Of a stretch of 49,447 nt of DNA, positions 48,812-49,447 are shown in pieces. Source of the stretch: a virus. Made by a program: the position numbers and the translations under genes. The number at the start of each line of letters is the position of its first letter. Positions within the stretch are counted from its first letter, which is position 1. The stretch spans positions 1 to 49,447 of IMG/VR virus record IMGVR_UViG_3300042509_000461; one strand, given 5' to 3'. Below the pieces are notes generated by a model, which was not told where the DNA came from, did not search any database, and saw only the letters and a program-made list of their open reading frames with translations.

Positions 48812-48840
48812 AAAGTAGCACAAAGTCCCTCTTATGTCAA
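48812..48840 (-). promoter_or_regulatory. Sigma70-like promoter of leftward operon
   Basis: On the leftward strand: -35 TTGACA (48840-48835, consensus), 17-base spacer, extended -10 TGC-TACTTT (TACTTT at 48817-48812). The predicted start is near 48805, about 65 bases before ATG 48741. It has the right direction and place to start the whole leftward block with host RNA polymerase. Confidence 0.65.
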
Positions 48841-49208
48841 ATGGGGCTCGGAATTGGTAATGTAGGGTTTTGTGGAATGTTTAAATACCCTCATTTGTTT
48901 TCTAACTTTATTGGGCGGCTGGAGAGGCCCAGAAATGTGGGGTTTTTTGGGGGTAGTAGTATAGTATAGTTTTAAAGTTAATAAGTTATAAGGAAAATAG
49001 TGAACGCTGCCCTTTTCGCCTTTTGCATAGCGTGAAGGGGCGACCCGAACAGCGACTGCTCAGAAATCAAAATCCCCGCTCATTACCCAATAACTTTCCT
49101 ACTTCCTACAATAGGGGGTTAAAGCGTTGAAATATAAGGGAAACTAAAGTTATCGTTTTAAACCCGCCAAATAACTTTGCACTATTTAGCCTACTTTGCA
49201 TTTTCTTG

Positions 49209-49237
49209 TTGACTTACCTGTTTTTGGACGTTAGGTT
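49209..49237 (+). promoter_or_regulatory. Candidate rightward promoter
   Basis: TTGACT (49209-49214), 17-base spacer, TAGGTT (49232-49237, a weak -10). The -10 region lies inside the palindrome 49229-49252. It points away from the leftward operon, towards genes beyond the right edge. Confidence 0.35.
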
Positions 49238-49252
49238 GAGCTCAACCTAACG
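49229..49252. repeat. Perfect 24-bp palindrome
   Basis: CGTTAGGTTGAG (49229-49240) is directly followed by its exact reverse complement CTCAACCTAACG (49241-49252). No loop, so a dimeric protein site or origin element is more likely than an RNA hairpin. Confidence 0.9.
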
Positions 49253-49260
49253 GTCGAGGC

Positions 49261-49305
49261 GCTCACCCAACCAGTTAGCTCAGACGCTCACCCAACCAGT
49301 TAGCT
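49261..49305. repeat. Two 20-bp direct repeats
   Basis: GCTCACCCAACCAGTTAGCT occurs at 49261-49280 and again at 49286-49305, separated by CAGAC, giving a 25-base period. They directly follow the palindrome and precede the iterons. Confidence 0.95.
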
Positions 49306-49308
49306 TCT

Positions 49309-49420
49309 ACTATCACCGCAAACTATCATGACTACTATCAAGGGTAGACAACTATCACTGGTAAAAGGACTATCATGGTTAAGTGACTATCATTGGTAAT
49401 GACTATCATCTCTTCTATCA
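49309..49420. repeat. Iteron array (ACTATCA)
   Basis: ACTATCA at 49309, 49322, 49334, 49351, 49369, 49386 and 49402, and a variant TCTATCA at 49414. Spacings are 12-18 bases. From 49351 on, a longer unit of 16-18 bases shows (ACTATCAyTGGTAA-like). Such arrays are typical of replication origins that bind an initiator, or of multi-site operators. Confidence 0.85.
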
Positions 49421-49447
49421 TAGATTAATTATGACAATCTTCGATTG

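Larger units (their letters stand above)
48787..49447. other. 661-base non-coding control/origin region
   Basis: No supportable gene. From left to right: the leftward promoter (48812-48840), an AT-rich stretch with TATAGTATAGT (48961-48971), several ATAACTTT/AAAGTTAT inverted motifs (near 48974, 49089, 49147, 49171), a 24-bp palindrome with a possible rightward promoter (49209-49252), two 20-bp direct repeats (49261-49305) and ACTATCA iterons (49309-49420). This is the only large gap of the window. Confidence 0.8.

Noticed and set aside
49000-49035. 11-codon plus-strand frame with AAGGA upstream in the control region
   Set aside because: Looks like a leader peptide (MNAALFAFCIA), but too short, and no attenuator or gene follows in that direction.
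49261-49420. CRISPR array
   Set aside because: The repeats are too short and too closely spaced, spacers are 5-11 bases, and there are no cas genes; the Cas4-like nuclease belongs to the phage recombination set.
1-49447. tRNA or rRNA genes and integrase or other lysogeny functions
   Set aside because: I saw no cloverleaf-like segment in the few gaps and no recombinase motif in the products; small HTH proteins alone do not prove lysogeny.

Overview
The window is part of the genome of a tailed double-stranded DNA bacteriophage (Caudoviricetes). A podovirus-like virion is the most likely form. The evidence is a run of head-tail adaptor, tail-hub and repeat-rich fibre genes, a T7-type amidase, and four large consecutive internal or ejection-type virion genes, one with a lytic transglycosylase domain and one of 2260 codons with a metallopeptidase-like motif. 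No RNA polymerase, integrase, tRNA or rRNA gene is visible, so transcription probably uses the host enzyme. No terminase, portal or major capsid gene is present either, so the window is only part of the genome and the left end is cut inside the structural operon. The host cannot be read from the sequence; the T7-type amidase and virion transglycosylase suggest a Gram-negative aquatic bacterium (inference).

Layout. Positions 1-27747 are one rightward, very compact late block: small basic and KGG-motif proteins (1-4.3 kb), adaptors (2853-4954), fibre or adhesin genes built from tandem repeats (5257-7638 and 8556-13218), a lysis pair (7897-8501), the tail hub (13229-15181), and the internal virion/ejection module (15939-27747). 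Positions 27824-48786 are one leftward early/middle block. In transcription order from the right it holds: tiny regulatory-looking genes (48741 down to 46665), a MoxR ATPase/VWA-metallopeptidase module (45623-42340), nuclease and family-A DNA polymerase genes (41431-38712), a methyltransferase, small DNA-binding proteins and a glycosyltransferase, a RecB/Cas4-like nuclease with an SNF2-type helicase, an SSB-like protein, and a primase-helicase fused protein (30855-28021). The two blocks converge on a hairpin at 27746-27780 whose U-tract serves only the leftward transcripts.

The last 660 bases (48787-49447) have no gene. They hold a good sigma70-like leftward promoter, a perfect 24-bp palindrome over a weaker rightward promoter candidate, two 20-bp direct repeats and eight ACTATCA-type iterons. 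This looks like the control and/or origin region between divergent transcription units.

How it fits together: the primase-helicase, PolA, SNF2 helicase, SSB-like protein and two PD-(D/E)xK nucleases form the replication and recombination set. Genes are coupled by one-to-four-base stop/start overlaps, and many leftward genes carry almost the same Shine-Dalgarno block (GAAGGAGCAAG). The least explained part is the MoxR-VWA group with its unknown neighbours (41465-46663).
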